Shown: piece after piece, positions 1 through 5,952 of the stretch | How the letters are laid out: every line of letters starts with the position of its first letter | Position numbering within the stretch: position 1 is the stretch's first letter | Assembly (NCBI GenBank): GCA_041844335.1 | Contig: JBGZAX010000004.1 | Span: 1 to 5,952, forward strand | From: CAUUFM01 sp041844335 | GTDB taxonomy: Bacteria > Bacillota > Clostridia > Lachnospirales > Lachnospiraceae | Direction of reading: 5' to 3' | Length of the DNA stretch: 5,952 nt | Notes under the pieces: generated by a model | Told to the model about the DNA's origin: nothing | The model's database searches: none | The model's input: only the letters and a program-made list of their open reading frames with translations | Program-made: the position numbers and the translations under genes

Positions 1-1
1 A

Positions 2-2548
2 GACAAAAATAAGAAACCTTTTACGATAATAATGCCGCCTCCTAATGTTACGGGGCATCTGCATATGGGGCATGCGCTTGATAATACGATTCAGGATATT
101 TTGATCAGATATAAGAGAATGAAAGGCTATAATGTGCTTTGGCAGCCGGGACTTGATCATGCGGCTATTGCAACGGAGGTAAAGGTGACAGAGGCATTAA
201 AGCAAGATGGGATTGATAAGATAAGTCTTGGCAGGCAGGGATTTTTAAAAAGAGCATGGGAGTGGAAGGAAGAGTACGGGGATCGTATAATTTTCCAGCT
301 GCACAGGCTTGGATGCAGTGCAGATTGGGACAGGACAAGATTTACTATGGATGATGGTTGTTCGGCTGCCGTAAGAAAGGTTTTTGTTGATTTATATAAT
401 AAGGATTTAATTTACAAAGGCAGCAGGATAATAAACTGGTGTCCCGTGTGCAAGACCTCTATTTCAGATGCGGAGGTTGAGTATAAGGAAATGGAGGGTT
501 CTCTTTGGTACATAAAATACCCTCTTACAGAGGATGAAAACAGCTATCTTAATGTTGCCACAAGCAGACCTGAAACAATGCTCGGCGATGTGGCGGTGGC
601 GGTAAATCCGAAAGATGAAAGATACGAAGACTTAGTCGGGAAAACGCTCAAATTACCGTTAACGGACAGAGAAATTCCTATTATTGCAGATGATTATGTT
701 GAGCCTGATTTCGGCTCCGGTTGTGTAAAAATCACCCCTGCACACGATCCCAATGACTTTGAGGTCGGAAAAAGGCATGATCTTGAAGAGATAAATCTTT
801 TTACGGACGATGCCTTAATGAACGACAACTGCGGTAAATATAAAGGCTTGTCGGTTCTTGATGCAAGAAAGAAGATAGTAGACGATTTAAAGGACTTGGG
901 GCTTTTATTGAAGGTTGAAAAGCTCACTCATAATGTGGGTACGCACGATCGGTGCAAGAGTATGATAGAGCCGATGATAAAGCCGCAATGGTTTGTAAAA
1001 ATGCAGCCGCTTGTGGAGCTTTGTCTTGAGGCGGATAAAAAAGAAGAGCTTAATTTGGTTCCGCCGAGTATAAACAAGCTCTATCATAAGTGGCTTGATA
1101 ATATGAGAGATTGGTGCATTTCAAGGCAACTTTGGTGGGGGCACAGGATACCTGCCTATTATTGTAAGAAATGTGGACATATAACCGTAAGCCTTGATAT
1201 AACGAAGGGAAAATGCGCTGAATGCGGGCATACTGAATTCATAGAGGATGAGGATACCTTGGATACGTGGTTCAGCTCTGCATTATGGCCGTTTTCCACC
1301 TTGGGTTGGCCCGATGACACTGAGGAATTAAAGCATTTTTATCCTACAGACGTGCTGGTTACCGGGTATGATATACTGTTCTTTTGGGTAATCAGAATGA
1401 TTTTTTCAGGTTTATATCATACAGGGAAAATGCCCTTTAACACGGTATTGTTCCATGGCTTAGTAAGAGATGACCAAAATAGGAAGATGAGCAAGTCCCT
1501 TGGAAACGGCGTAGATCCTTTAAAAATAATTGACGAATACGGAGCTGATGCGTTAAGATTTATGCTTGTCAGCGGAAATGCTCCGGGGCATGATATGCGT
1601 TTTATAATAGGCAAGGTGGAGGCTGCAAGAAATTTTGCAAATAAGATTTGGAACGCATCCAGATTTATTCTGATGAATTTGGAAAATGCAAAATTGCCTG
1701 AAAGCGTCGATATTAAAGACTTGCAGTTGTCGGATAAATATATACTTTCAAAATTAAATGACCTTATATCGGACATGGACAACAATATGGAAAAATATGA
1801 GCTCGGTATTGCGGTGCAGAAGGTTTATGATTTTGTATGGGACGAATTTTGCGATTGGTATATAGAAATGGTAAAGCCGAGGCTTTATGATGAAAATGAC
1901 AACACAAAGGCTGCCGCGCTTTGGACTTTAAATAGGGTGTTATCGGATTCTCTTAAACTTTTACATCCATTTATGCCGTTTATCACCGATGAAATCTATT
2001 GCACGTTAAATAATGCCGATACCGTTATTGATAAGAGCTTTCCCGTGTTTGATAAGGAGCTTGATTTTAAGAAGGATGCACAGACTGTAGATGTGATAAA
2101 GGATGCCATAAGAAAAATCAGAGAGGTAAGAAAGGACATGAACGTTCCCTTATCTAAAAAAACCTCTATGTTCGTGGTGACTGAAAATGACACCCTCATA
2201 GACGGTTTTAACAGAGGGATCAGCTTTTTTAAATCCTTGGCCAAGGCAAATGAGGTGCAGATACGCTCAGATAAGAGCGGCATAGGAGATGATGCGGTAT
2301 CCGTGGTACTTTCGGAGGGCTTTATTTATCTGCCGCTGGTGGAGCTTATAGATAGGGAGAAAGAGCTTGAACGGTTGAATTCTCAAAAGGAAAAGCTGTT
2401 AAAGGAAATTGAACGCTCTGAAAATATGTTGAATAACGAAAGCTTTATAAATAGGGCAAAAAAAGAAAAGATAGAAGCTGAAAAAAGCAAATATGAGGAT
2501 TATAAAAAAGAGCTTGAAATGGTTAATATAAGGCTTGAAAAGCTTTGA
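2..2548 (+). CDS. valS: valyl-tRNA synthetase (5' end beyond window)
   Basis: Class I aminoacyl-tRNA synthetase that charges tRNA-Val with valine and hydrolyses mischarged Thr-tRNA-Val; cytoplasmic and essential. The frame is open to the left edge (visible DKNKKPFTII before the Met at 32), and that Met lies inside the conserved PPPNVTG block, so 32 is not the true start; some tens of N-terminal residues are missing. Numbering from that Met: HMGH (the HIGH signature) at 11-14, editing-domain blocks TSRPETMLGD at 177-186 and VKITPAHDPND at 232-242, WCISRQLWWGHRIP at 361-374, a zinc-ribbon-like pair (CKKC at 378-381, CAEC at 395-398), DTWFSSALWP at 411-420, KMSKS at 485-489, then the helical anticodon-binding domain and the C-terminal coiled coil typical of ValRS (about 770-838). 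The zinc ribbon and coiled coil separate it from IleRS and LeuRS. All signature motifs are intact and the C-terminus looks complete. A small gene follows after 26 bases without a terminator. Confidence 0.98.
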   Translation, partial: DKNKKPFTIIMPPPNVTGHLHMGHALDNTIQDILIRYKRMKGYNVLWQPGLDHAAIATEVKVTEALKQDGIDKISLGRQGFLKRAWEWKEEYGDRIIFQLHRLGCSADWDRTRFTMDDGCSAAVRKVFVDLYNKDLIYKGSRIINWCPVCKTSISDAEVEYKEMEGSLWYIKYPLTEDENSYLNVATSRPETMLGDVAVAVNPKDERYEDLVGKTLKLPLTDREIPIIADDYVEPDFGSGCVKITPAHDPNDFEVGKRHDLEEINLFTDDALMNDNCGKYKGLSVLDARKKIVDDLKDLGLLLKVEKLTHNVGTHDRCKSMIEPMIKPQWFVKMQPLVELCLEADKKEELNLVPPSINKLYHKWLDNMRDWCISRQLWWGHRIPAYYCKKCGHITVSLDITKGKCAECGHTEFIEDEDTLDTWFSSALWPFSTLGWPDDTEELKHFYPTDVLVTGYDILFFWVIRMIFSGLYHTGKMPFNTVLFHGLVRDDQNRKMSKSLGNGVDPLKIIDEYGADALRFMLVSGNAPGHDMRFIIGKVEAARNFANKIWNASRFILMNLENAKLPESVDIKDLQLSDKYILSKLNDLISDMDNNMEKYELGIAVQKVYDFVWDEFCDWYIEMVKPRLYDENDNTKAAALWTLNRVLSDSLKLLHPFMPFITDEIYCTLNNADTVIDKSFPVFDKELDFKKDAQTVDVIKDAIRKIREVRKDMNVPLSKKTSMFVVTENDTLIDGFNRGISFFKSLAKANEVQIRSDKSGIGDDAVSVVLSEGFIYLPLVELIDREKELERLNSQKEKLLKEIERSENMLNNESFINRAKKEKIEAEKSKYEDYKKELEMVNIRLEKL

Positions 2549-2560
2549 TTTCAGTTTGAA

Positions 2561-2567
2561 AGGAGGG
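2561..2567 (+). promoter_or_regulatory. strong Shine-Dalgarno site of the 52-residue gene
   Basis: AGGAGGG lies 7 bases before the ATG at 2575, just after the valS stop. It is a near-perfect match to the 16S anti-Shine-Dalgarno sequence at ideal spacing. This is the main evidence that the short reading frame is a real, efficiently translated gene, and it fixes its start. Confidence 0.85.
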
Positions 2568-2574
2568 GAGAATT

Positions 2575-2733
2575 ATGTTGAATTTTGATGATGAGATACA
2601 GAAATTTCAACCGATACTTGAACTCGAGGGAGTGGGCAACTTTATACAAAATACAGATTTGAGCGATATCTCGGATATTTTGGTTGAAACAATTAAAAAA
2701 GCGGGCGGAACAAAGATTGTGAGGAAACAATGA
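2575..2733 (+). CDS. small hypothetical acidic protein, 52 aa, between valS and the TPR gene
   Basis: I do not recognise this protein. It begins MLNFDDEIQKF and ends GGTKIVRKQ. It is acidic through the first forty residues (DDE, ELE, DLSDISD) with a basic tail (KK, K, RK), has no cysteine, signal peptide or membrane segment, and looks able to form two or three short amphipathic helices (about 4-18, 28-42). It starts 26 bases after valS behind an excellent ribosome binding site. Its TGA stop overlaps the ATG of the next gene (ATGA at 2730-2733), so the two are probably translationally coupled and may act together, for example as partner or adaptor of the zinc-ribbon/TPR protein; that role is inference. 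The product is complete. It could also be mainly a leader that loads ribosomes for the next gene, but the clean open frame and ideal ribosome binding site favour a real product. Confidence 0.75.
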   Translation: MLNFDDEIQKFQPILELEGVGNFIQNTDLSDISDILVETIKKAGGTKIVRKQ

Positions 2734-3983
2734 TTAGATGTTACAACTGTGGAAACATGCTGAATGAGGGGAATTATTGTCCTTTTTGCAATTCTGAGGT
2801 TGGAGATTACAAGAAAATAGTTGTAAAATCGTTTTTATTATACAATGAGGCTCTGGATGCTGCAAAGCTTAGAGATATATCAAGAGCTGTTCCACTGTTA
2901 AAAAGTGCTTTAAAGGCTTATAAATCAAATACCGATGCAAGAAATCTGCTGGGGCTTTGCTACTATGAGATAGGAGAGGTAATGCTTGCTCTTAAGGAAT
3001 GGGTGATCAGCAAAAATCTTCAGCCAAAAAATAATTTGGCATCTCATTATATTTCGGTTTTAAGCACCAACAGGCAAAAATTGGAAAATATGAACAGCGT
3101 GATAAGGAAGTATAATCTTGCCCTGAGAGATTGTAATAACGGAAAAATGGACGTTGCTATAATTCAGCTTAAAAAAGTGGTAAACAGCAAGGCTTTGAAT
3201 ATTTTAAAGGCAAAGCAGCTGTTGGCTATGATTTACATTAAGAGCGAGGAATATAAAAAAGCCTTGGAAATACTGAGTCGGGCTGAAAAGATTGACAGAT
3301 ATAATACACTTACTCTTAGCTATAAAAAAGAAGCTGAAAGCCATTTGGTAGATAATAAAGCCGGCAAAAAATCTGCGGTCTTTGATTTAAAGGAAAATGT
3401 AAAAGAAACCGGGAACGCAAGTAAGGGCGAATATTTTAATTATGTAAGCTATAAGGAGGCGCCACCATTTGTGGCTATTGGAAGTCTTATTTTCGGTATA
3501 GTTTTAGGCGGTTTTTTGGTGTGGCTTTTGATACTTCCTGCAAAAGAACAGAGTATTGCAAGGCGATACAATAATGAAATAAACTTAATCAGCGAAAAAA
3601 ACGCTCTTTTACAAAATAATATAAATAACCTGCAGGATGAAATAGCCTCTTATAAGCAGGAGGCAAATGACATAAAAAGCGATACACAAAATAAATTAAA
3701 GGCGGCTAAAATGTCTAAAAAGCTTTTATCCGCTTTTGTGAGTGAAAAAAACAATAACAGACAGGAGGCAAGAGACAGTCTTTTAAAAATAAATTCTGAC
3801 AAGCTTAGTGATGATGAAAAAGTGCTTTACTTTGATATGATGGGAAGACTGTTTGAGAATGATATAAGGGAAGTCTACAACAATGCCTATAACGAGTTTA
3901 GAAAAAAGAATTATAACAATGCTATTGAGGGTTTCAAAAATCAAAGCGTTTATCTCCGAGCCACTGAATTTCGCTGGCTATAG
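2730..3983 (+). CDS. zinc-ribbon, TPR-repeat, single-pass membrane protein with coiled coil; 3' end lost at a junction
   Basis: Function unknown; probably a scaffold or protein-interaction protein. Order of parts: zinc ribbon at 4-20 (CYNC ... CPFC, two CxxC knuckles); TPR-like helical hairpins about 35-105 (ALKAYKSNTDARNLLGLCYYEIGE is the clearest) and 125-192 (KQLLAMIYIKSEEYKKALEILSRAEKI-like pattern); a polar linker 205-243; one hydrophobic helix about 246-270; a coiled coil about 272-328 (NALLQNNINNLQDEI-like heptads); and the first part of another TPR hairpin at 382-403 (AYNEFRKKNYNNAIEGF). Topology is unclear: basic residues after the helix (K272, R278, R279) would favour the C-terminal side in the cytoplasm, yet the zinc ribbon also suggests a cytoplasmic N-terminus. 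The start is the ATG in the ATGA overlap with the 52-residue gene, with GAGG 5 bases upstream. From about residue 404 the frame runs into antisense permease DNA, so the last dozen or so of the 417 residues (ending ATEFRWL) are not native and the true C-terminus is missing. Confidence 0.9.
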   Translation: MIRCYNCGNMLNEGNYCPFCNSEVGDYKKIVVKSFLLYNEALDAAKLRDISRAVPLLKSALKAYKSNTDARNLLGLCYYEIGEVMLALKEWVISKNLQPKNNLASHYISVLSTNRQKLENMNSVIRKYNLALRDCNNGKMDVAIIQLKKVVNSKALNILKAKQLLAMIYIKSEEYKKALEILSRAEKIDRYNTLTLSYKKEAESHLVDNKAGKKSAVFDLKENVKETGNASKGEYFNYVSYKEAPPFVAIGSLIFGIVLGGFLVWLLILPAKEQSIARRYNNEINLISEKNALLQNNINNLQDEIASYKQEANDIKSDTQNKLKAAKMSKKLLSAFVSEKNNNRQEARDSLLKINSDKLSDDEKVLYFDMMGRLFENDIREVYNNAYNEFRKKNYNNAIEGFKNQSVYLRATEFRWL

Positions 3984-4473
3984 CCCCTATTTTCATAAGT
4001 ACAAAGTTCAGTACTCCGTTGTACGGATCGAACATCCACTTCCAAACAACAACCACAGCTACAGTACCTGTGACCACCGGAAGATAAAATATTCCTCTGA
4101 AAATACTGCGTGTAACAGCATGTCTTTGATAAAGCACAACAGCCGCAAATAAGCTGAATACTACAATTATAGGAACAGATACAATAACCAGAACTATTGT
4201 ATTTCTGAGAGATTTTAAGAAAATCTCATTTGTAAACAGCTTTATATAATTTCCCAAAAAAACAAAATCAAATTTTTTATTCGTATAATTAAACAGACTG
4301 GTAAATATACCCGTTACAATAGGAATAATTACAAAAAGACAAAAAAACAGCAGCGCAGGCGCTAAAAACAGATAGGCTGTAACAGTCTGTTTTTGTGCTA
4401 TTGAAAGGTTTTGATACCAACCATTTTTCGATAAAGGTTTTTTATTAATATCTGAGGTCTTGTCATTTCCCAT
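3934..4473 (-). CDS. carbohydrate ABC transporter permease, MalF/MsmF-like, C-terminal part missing
   Basis: Inner-membrane subunit of a CUT1-type sugar importer, pairing with a second permease and an ATPase to pass sugar delivered by the upstream binding protein. Only 179 residues remain, against roughly 290-310 in intact relatives. Seen: first membrane helix about 31-59 (YLFLAPALLFF, then PIVTGIFTSLF), the family motif FLGNYIKLF at 72-80 leading into FLKSLRNT, second helix about 91-114, third about 128-145, and WKWMFDPYNGVLN at 144-156 before IQWLGDKRF. Lost: the remaining helices and the cytoplasmic EAA loop that docks on the ATPase, so this product cannot work as a permease. The ATG at 4473 is preferred over a TTG at 4536 that would extend it by 21 residues: the extension would translate the hairpin between the genes and resembles nothing in the family, while GGGGG lies 7 bases before the ATG. 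The last two residues and the stop come from the neighbouring TPR gene. Confidence 0.93.
   Translation of the reverse strand: MGNDKTSDINKKPLSKNGWYQNLSIAQKQTVTAYLFLAPALLFFCLFVIIPIVTGIFTSLFNYTNKKFDFVFLGNYIKLFTNEIFLKSLRNTIVLVIVSVPIIVVFSLFAAVVLYQRHAVTRSIFRGIFYLPVVTGTVAVVVVWKWMFDPYNGVLNFVLMKIGAIASEIQWLGDKRFDF
3936..3946. other. tail-to-tail junction of two truncated genes (breakpoint or assembly chimera)
   Basis: Left of here the plus strand still codes TPR-like sequence (NAIEGFK ends at 3938). Right of here the minus strand codes permease sequence (WLGDKRF, last codon 3943-3945). The permease stop codon (3934-3936) lies within the TPR reading frame, and the final TPR codons lie within the permease. 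There is no intergenic DNA, terminator, insertion sequence or target-site duplication. The few bases between the two sides allow at most a very short shared sequence. The exact breakpoint cannot be fixed without an intact copy of either gene. Confidence 0.8.
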
Positions 4474-4480
4474 ATCGTTT

Positions 4481-4485
4481 CCCCC
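4481..4485 (-). promoter_or_regulatory. G-run ribosome binding site of the permease gene
   Basis: On the minus strand a GGGGG run sits 7 bases before the ATG at 4473. It can pair with the CCUCC of 16S rRNA with one G-U pair, so it is a usable but non-standard site, weaker than the AGGAGG sites elsewhere in this window. It helps place the start after the intergenic hairpin. Confidence 0.55.
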
Positions 4486-4497
4486 AATCGTTATTAT

Positions 4498-4525
4498 AAA
4501 AAGGAGCAGACCACCGGCCTGCCCC
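4498..4525 (-). terminator. hairpin plus U-run between binding-protein and permease genes (attenuating terminator)
   Basis: Read on the minus strand, GGGGCAGGCC (4525-4516) pairs with GGTCTGCTCC (4512-4503) over 10 base pairs with two G-U pairs and a 3-base GGT loop, followed directly by TTTTT (4502-4498). This is the layout of an intrinsic terminator. It starts 14 bases after the stop codon of the binding-protein gene and ends before the permease ribosome binding site. Because the next gene belongs to the same transporter, it probably ends only part of the transcripts and also shields the upstream mRNA from 3' decay, keeping binding protein in excess over permease. Folding energy was not computed. 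Confidence 0.75.
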
Positions 4526-4539
4526 CAATTATTCAAGAC

Positions 4540-5916
4540 TTATTCCGTCAGTGTTTTGTTGGACTCTTCCGTGAAATACTTAGCTGCATCATCAGGAGTC
4601 TTATCTCCTGTAAGCATAGCCTGAAGTGAACCCCACCAGAAAGGTCTCATTGAAGCAAAGCCCTTTACAGTATTATAGTATTTTCCGTAATACTGTGATA
4701 AAGATGCATAATACTGCATATCAGCATTGCCCTCATACAAATCGCCGAAGCTCTTTCTTACAGGGAAACAGTTGGCAGCAGTTACATTTTGCTTTCCGTA
4801 CATCTCATCGTCAGCTAAGAACTTGATGAATTCTTTCGCAGCTGCAATCTTGTTCTCATCCTTATTGTCAAATATACAATATCCGTTTACCAGATATTCA
4901 AGAACCGGCTTTCCGTCCTTTGAGGGAAGCGTAACGCCTACCGCCTCGATACCTGCATCCTTAAGAGCCTGTGCTCTGCCTGCGTGAATGTTGGGTGACC
5001 ATAGATTTACTGCCCAAAATGTGGCAGATGTCGGGGTAGAGAAATGATCAAGCGCATCATTTGCAACACCACCTGTATTTGCCTCCAGCCATTTTTCGCC
5101 TACACCGGTATTTACCATATTAAATGCCGCAATACCCTGCTCGCTGTCCATTGCATAGGCTGAGAGATCATCATTCATTATGCTTGCCCCGGTGAGGTTC
5201 GCAATAAATGCTCTGGTTCCCTGATCTCCTCCCTGTCCGCCACAATAGATTTCAACACCCTTGTAGCCTTTTTCAGCCATAGCTTTAGATACTTCCATAA
5301 ACTGATCTGTGGTCCATGTTCTGTCTCCATCCAAGTTTACCTTGTCTAAAAGACCCTCTTTTTCAAGAGCAGTCTTATTTACCGCCATTACAAACGGAGC
5401 GGCACTTGTAGGATACATCCAATAGTTGGTACCGTCTGAGCACGCACCTAAGATGTTTTCAGATGTGATATCCGCTGCAAGATTTGTCTCCTCGAATACA
5501 TCATTAAGCGGTACCAAATATCCGCTCGTTCCGTAGTCTATTATCCTTCCCGGCGCATCAAATAATACGTCAGGAGCCGTGTTTCCCTGAACTGCCGTAA
5601 TAATTTTTTCAGGTCCGTTCTGGAAATCAATCATTTCCACATTAACCTTTATGTTAGGATACTTCTCGTTAAAAGCGGCAACAAGACTTTCCTCATACTT
5701 TCCCGCAACCCCGTCAACCGTGGTAAATGTAGGGAAAGCCCACCATGTGATTTCCGCCTGCATCTGCGTCTTATCCTCAGCCATAGGCGCTGTGTTTTCT
5801 GTGCCTGTTTCCGTATTAGTCGACTCTTTTGTAGGAGCATCTTCCTTTTTAGGACCGCAAGCTAACAGACCCAATGATGCAACAACCGCAACTAATGTAA
5901 AAATCAGTTTTTTCAT
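4540..5916 (-). CDS. sugar ABC transporter solute-binding lipoprotein (family 1, MsmE/MalE-like)
   Basis: Extracellular lipoprotein, 458 aa, that captures a sugar or oligosaccharide and hands it to the membrane permease. Residues 1-20 are a lipoprotein signal peptide: MKKL, a hydrophobic stretch, and lipobox LLAC with Cys20 as the expected lipid-modified residue. A Thr/Glu/Lys-rich tether follows (about 21-52). The mature domain then begins with ITWWAFPTF (56-64) and carries typical family features: AFNEKYPNIKV (81-91), the NTAPDVLF block (112-119), YLVPLNDV (133-140), and late AAAKEFIKFLAD (358-369). Tryptophan pairs at 58-59 and 427-428 and aromatics such as W166 and W306 are candidates for sugar stacking; the actual sugar cannot be read from sequence. 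Length fits the family, both ends are intact and the stop is TAA. It is the first visible gene of the minus-strand operon, followed after 66 bases by the permease. No ATPase is in view; relatives often share one encoded elsewhere (MsmK/MsmX type). Confidence 0.97.
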   Translation of the reverse strand: MKKLIFTLVAVVASLGLLACGPKKEDAPTKESTNTETGTENTAPMAEDKTQMQAEITWWAFPTFTTVDGVAGKYEESLVAAFNEKYPNIKVNVEMIDFQNGPEKIITAVQGNTAPDVLFDAPGRIIDYGTSGYLVPLNDVFEETNLAADITSENILGACSDGTNYWMYPTSAAPFVMAVNKTALEKEGLLDKVNLDGDRTWTTDQFMEVSKAMAEKGYKGVEIYCGGQGGDQGTRAFIANLTGASIMNDDLSAYAMDSEQGIAAFNMVNTGVGEKWLEANTGGVANDALDHFSTPTSATFWAVNLWSPNIHAGRAQALKDAGIEAVGVTLPSKDGKPVLEYLVNGYCIFDNKDENKIAAAKEFIKFLADDEMYGKQNVTAANCFPVRKSFGDLYEGNADMQYYASLSQYYGKYYNTVKGFASMRPFWWGSLQAMLTGDKTPDDAAKYFTEESNKTLTE

Positions 5917-5921
5917 ATTCT

Positions 5922-5936
5922 TCCTCTTTTCCTCCT
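5922..5936 (-). promoter_or_regulatory. tandem Shine-Dalgarno-like sites of the binding-protein gene
   Basis: Minus strand: AGGAGG at 5936-5931 is the better match but lies 14 bases from the ATG at 5916, rather far; GAGGA at 5926-5922 lies 5 bases away at normal spacing. Either or both may load ribosomes. The promoter is not visible and should lie beyond the right edge. Confidence 0.6.
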
Positions 5937-5952
5937 TTTTTGAAAATACTAT

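Noticed and set aside
694..2283. Several minus-strand open frames inside valS
   Set aside because: They are antisense to strongly conserved valS sequence, have odd Ser/Leu/Phe-rich composition and no ribosome binding sites.
3936..3946. Junction as an insertion-sequence or recombination site
   Set aside because: No inverted repeats, target duplication, transposase or known core site can be seen around it; only a bare join.
3883..4152. 89-codon plus-strand open frame crossing the junction
   Set aside because: It overlaps the TPR gene in another frame and then runs antisense to the permease; no ribosome binding site and no protein-like pattern.
4474..4536. Extended permease start at a TTG (4536) adding 21 residues
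   Set aside because: The extra residues would be read from the terminator hairpin and U-run, show no family resemblance, and lack a suitable ribosome binding site; the ATG at 4473 starts at the normal place before the first membrane helix.
4626..4987. Plus-strand open frames inside the binding-protein gene
   Set aside because: Antisense shadows of a complete, well-recognised gene, without start signals.
5649..5840. Minus-strand 63-codon frame, Arg/Leu-rich, near the start of the binding-protein gene
   Set aside because: It is the same DNA as the lipoprotein tether read in another frame; the Arg/Leu richness is a by-product and there is no start site of its own.
5937..5952. TAGTAT near the right edge as a -10 box for the importer operon
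   Set aside because: It sits very close to the ribosome binding site and the window ends before a -35 element could be seen; too short to support a promoter call.

Overview
The window looks like a piece of a low-GC Gram-positive chromosome, most likely class Clostridia. The reasons are AT-rich coding sequence, strong AGGAGG-type ribosome binding sites, arginine mostly encoded by AGA/AGG, and a lipoprotein-anchored sugar-binding protein of the kind used where there is no periplasm. TGA acts as a normal stop codon (valS and the small gene both end with it), which argues against Mycoplasma-like codes. The genus cannot be named from this sequence alone.

Left part, plus strand (1-3938): a compact set of genes that is probably one transcript. 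First comes valS, valyl-tRNA synthetase, whose first few dozen codons lie off the left edge. After 26 bases and a very good Shine-Dalgarno sequence comes a 52-residue small gene. It overlaps by ATGA the start of a larger gene for a membrane protein with an N-terminal zinc ribbon, TPR-like helical repeats, one transmembrane helix, a coiled coil and the start of another TPR-like hairpin. No terminator is seen between these genes.

Right part, minus strand (5952 down to about 3943): the front of a carbohydrate ABC-importer operon (CUT1 type, MsmE/MalE-like plus MsmF/MalF-like). The lipoprotein solute-binding gene comes first. It is followed by a 66-base gap holding a GC-rich hairpin and U-run, then the first permease gene. 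The hairpin is well placed to let binding-protein mRNA outnumber permease mRNA.

The two halves meet tail to tail at about 3936-3946, and both genes there are broken. The TPR protein stops being TPR-like in the middle of a helix and reads a dozen codons of antisense permease DNA. The permease stops after its third membrane segment, without its EAA loop, and borrows its last residues and stop codon from the TPR gene. There is no intergenic sequence and no terminator. This is either a real deletion or inversion breakpoint or, just as likely, an assembly or amplification chimera. It is the most important thing to check before reading biology into the gene order.

I see no RNA genes, CRISPR array, insertion sequence or phage gene, and no clear new defence or mobile system. 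Nearly every base is in a gene; the only gaps are 26 and 66 bases plus the 36-base leader at the right edge.
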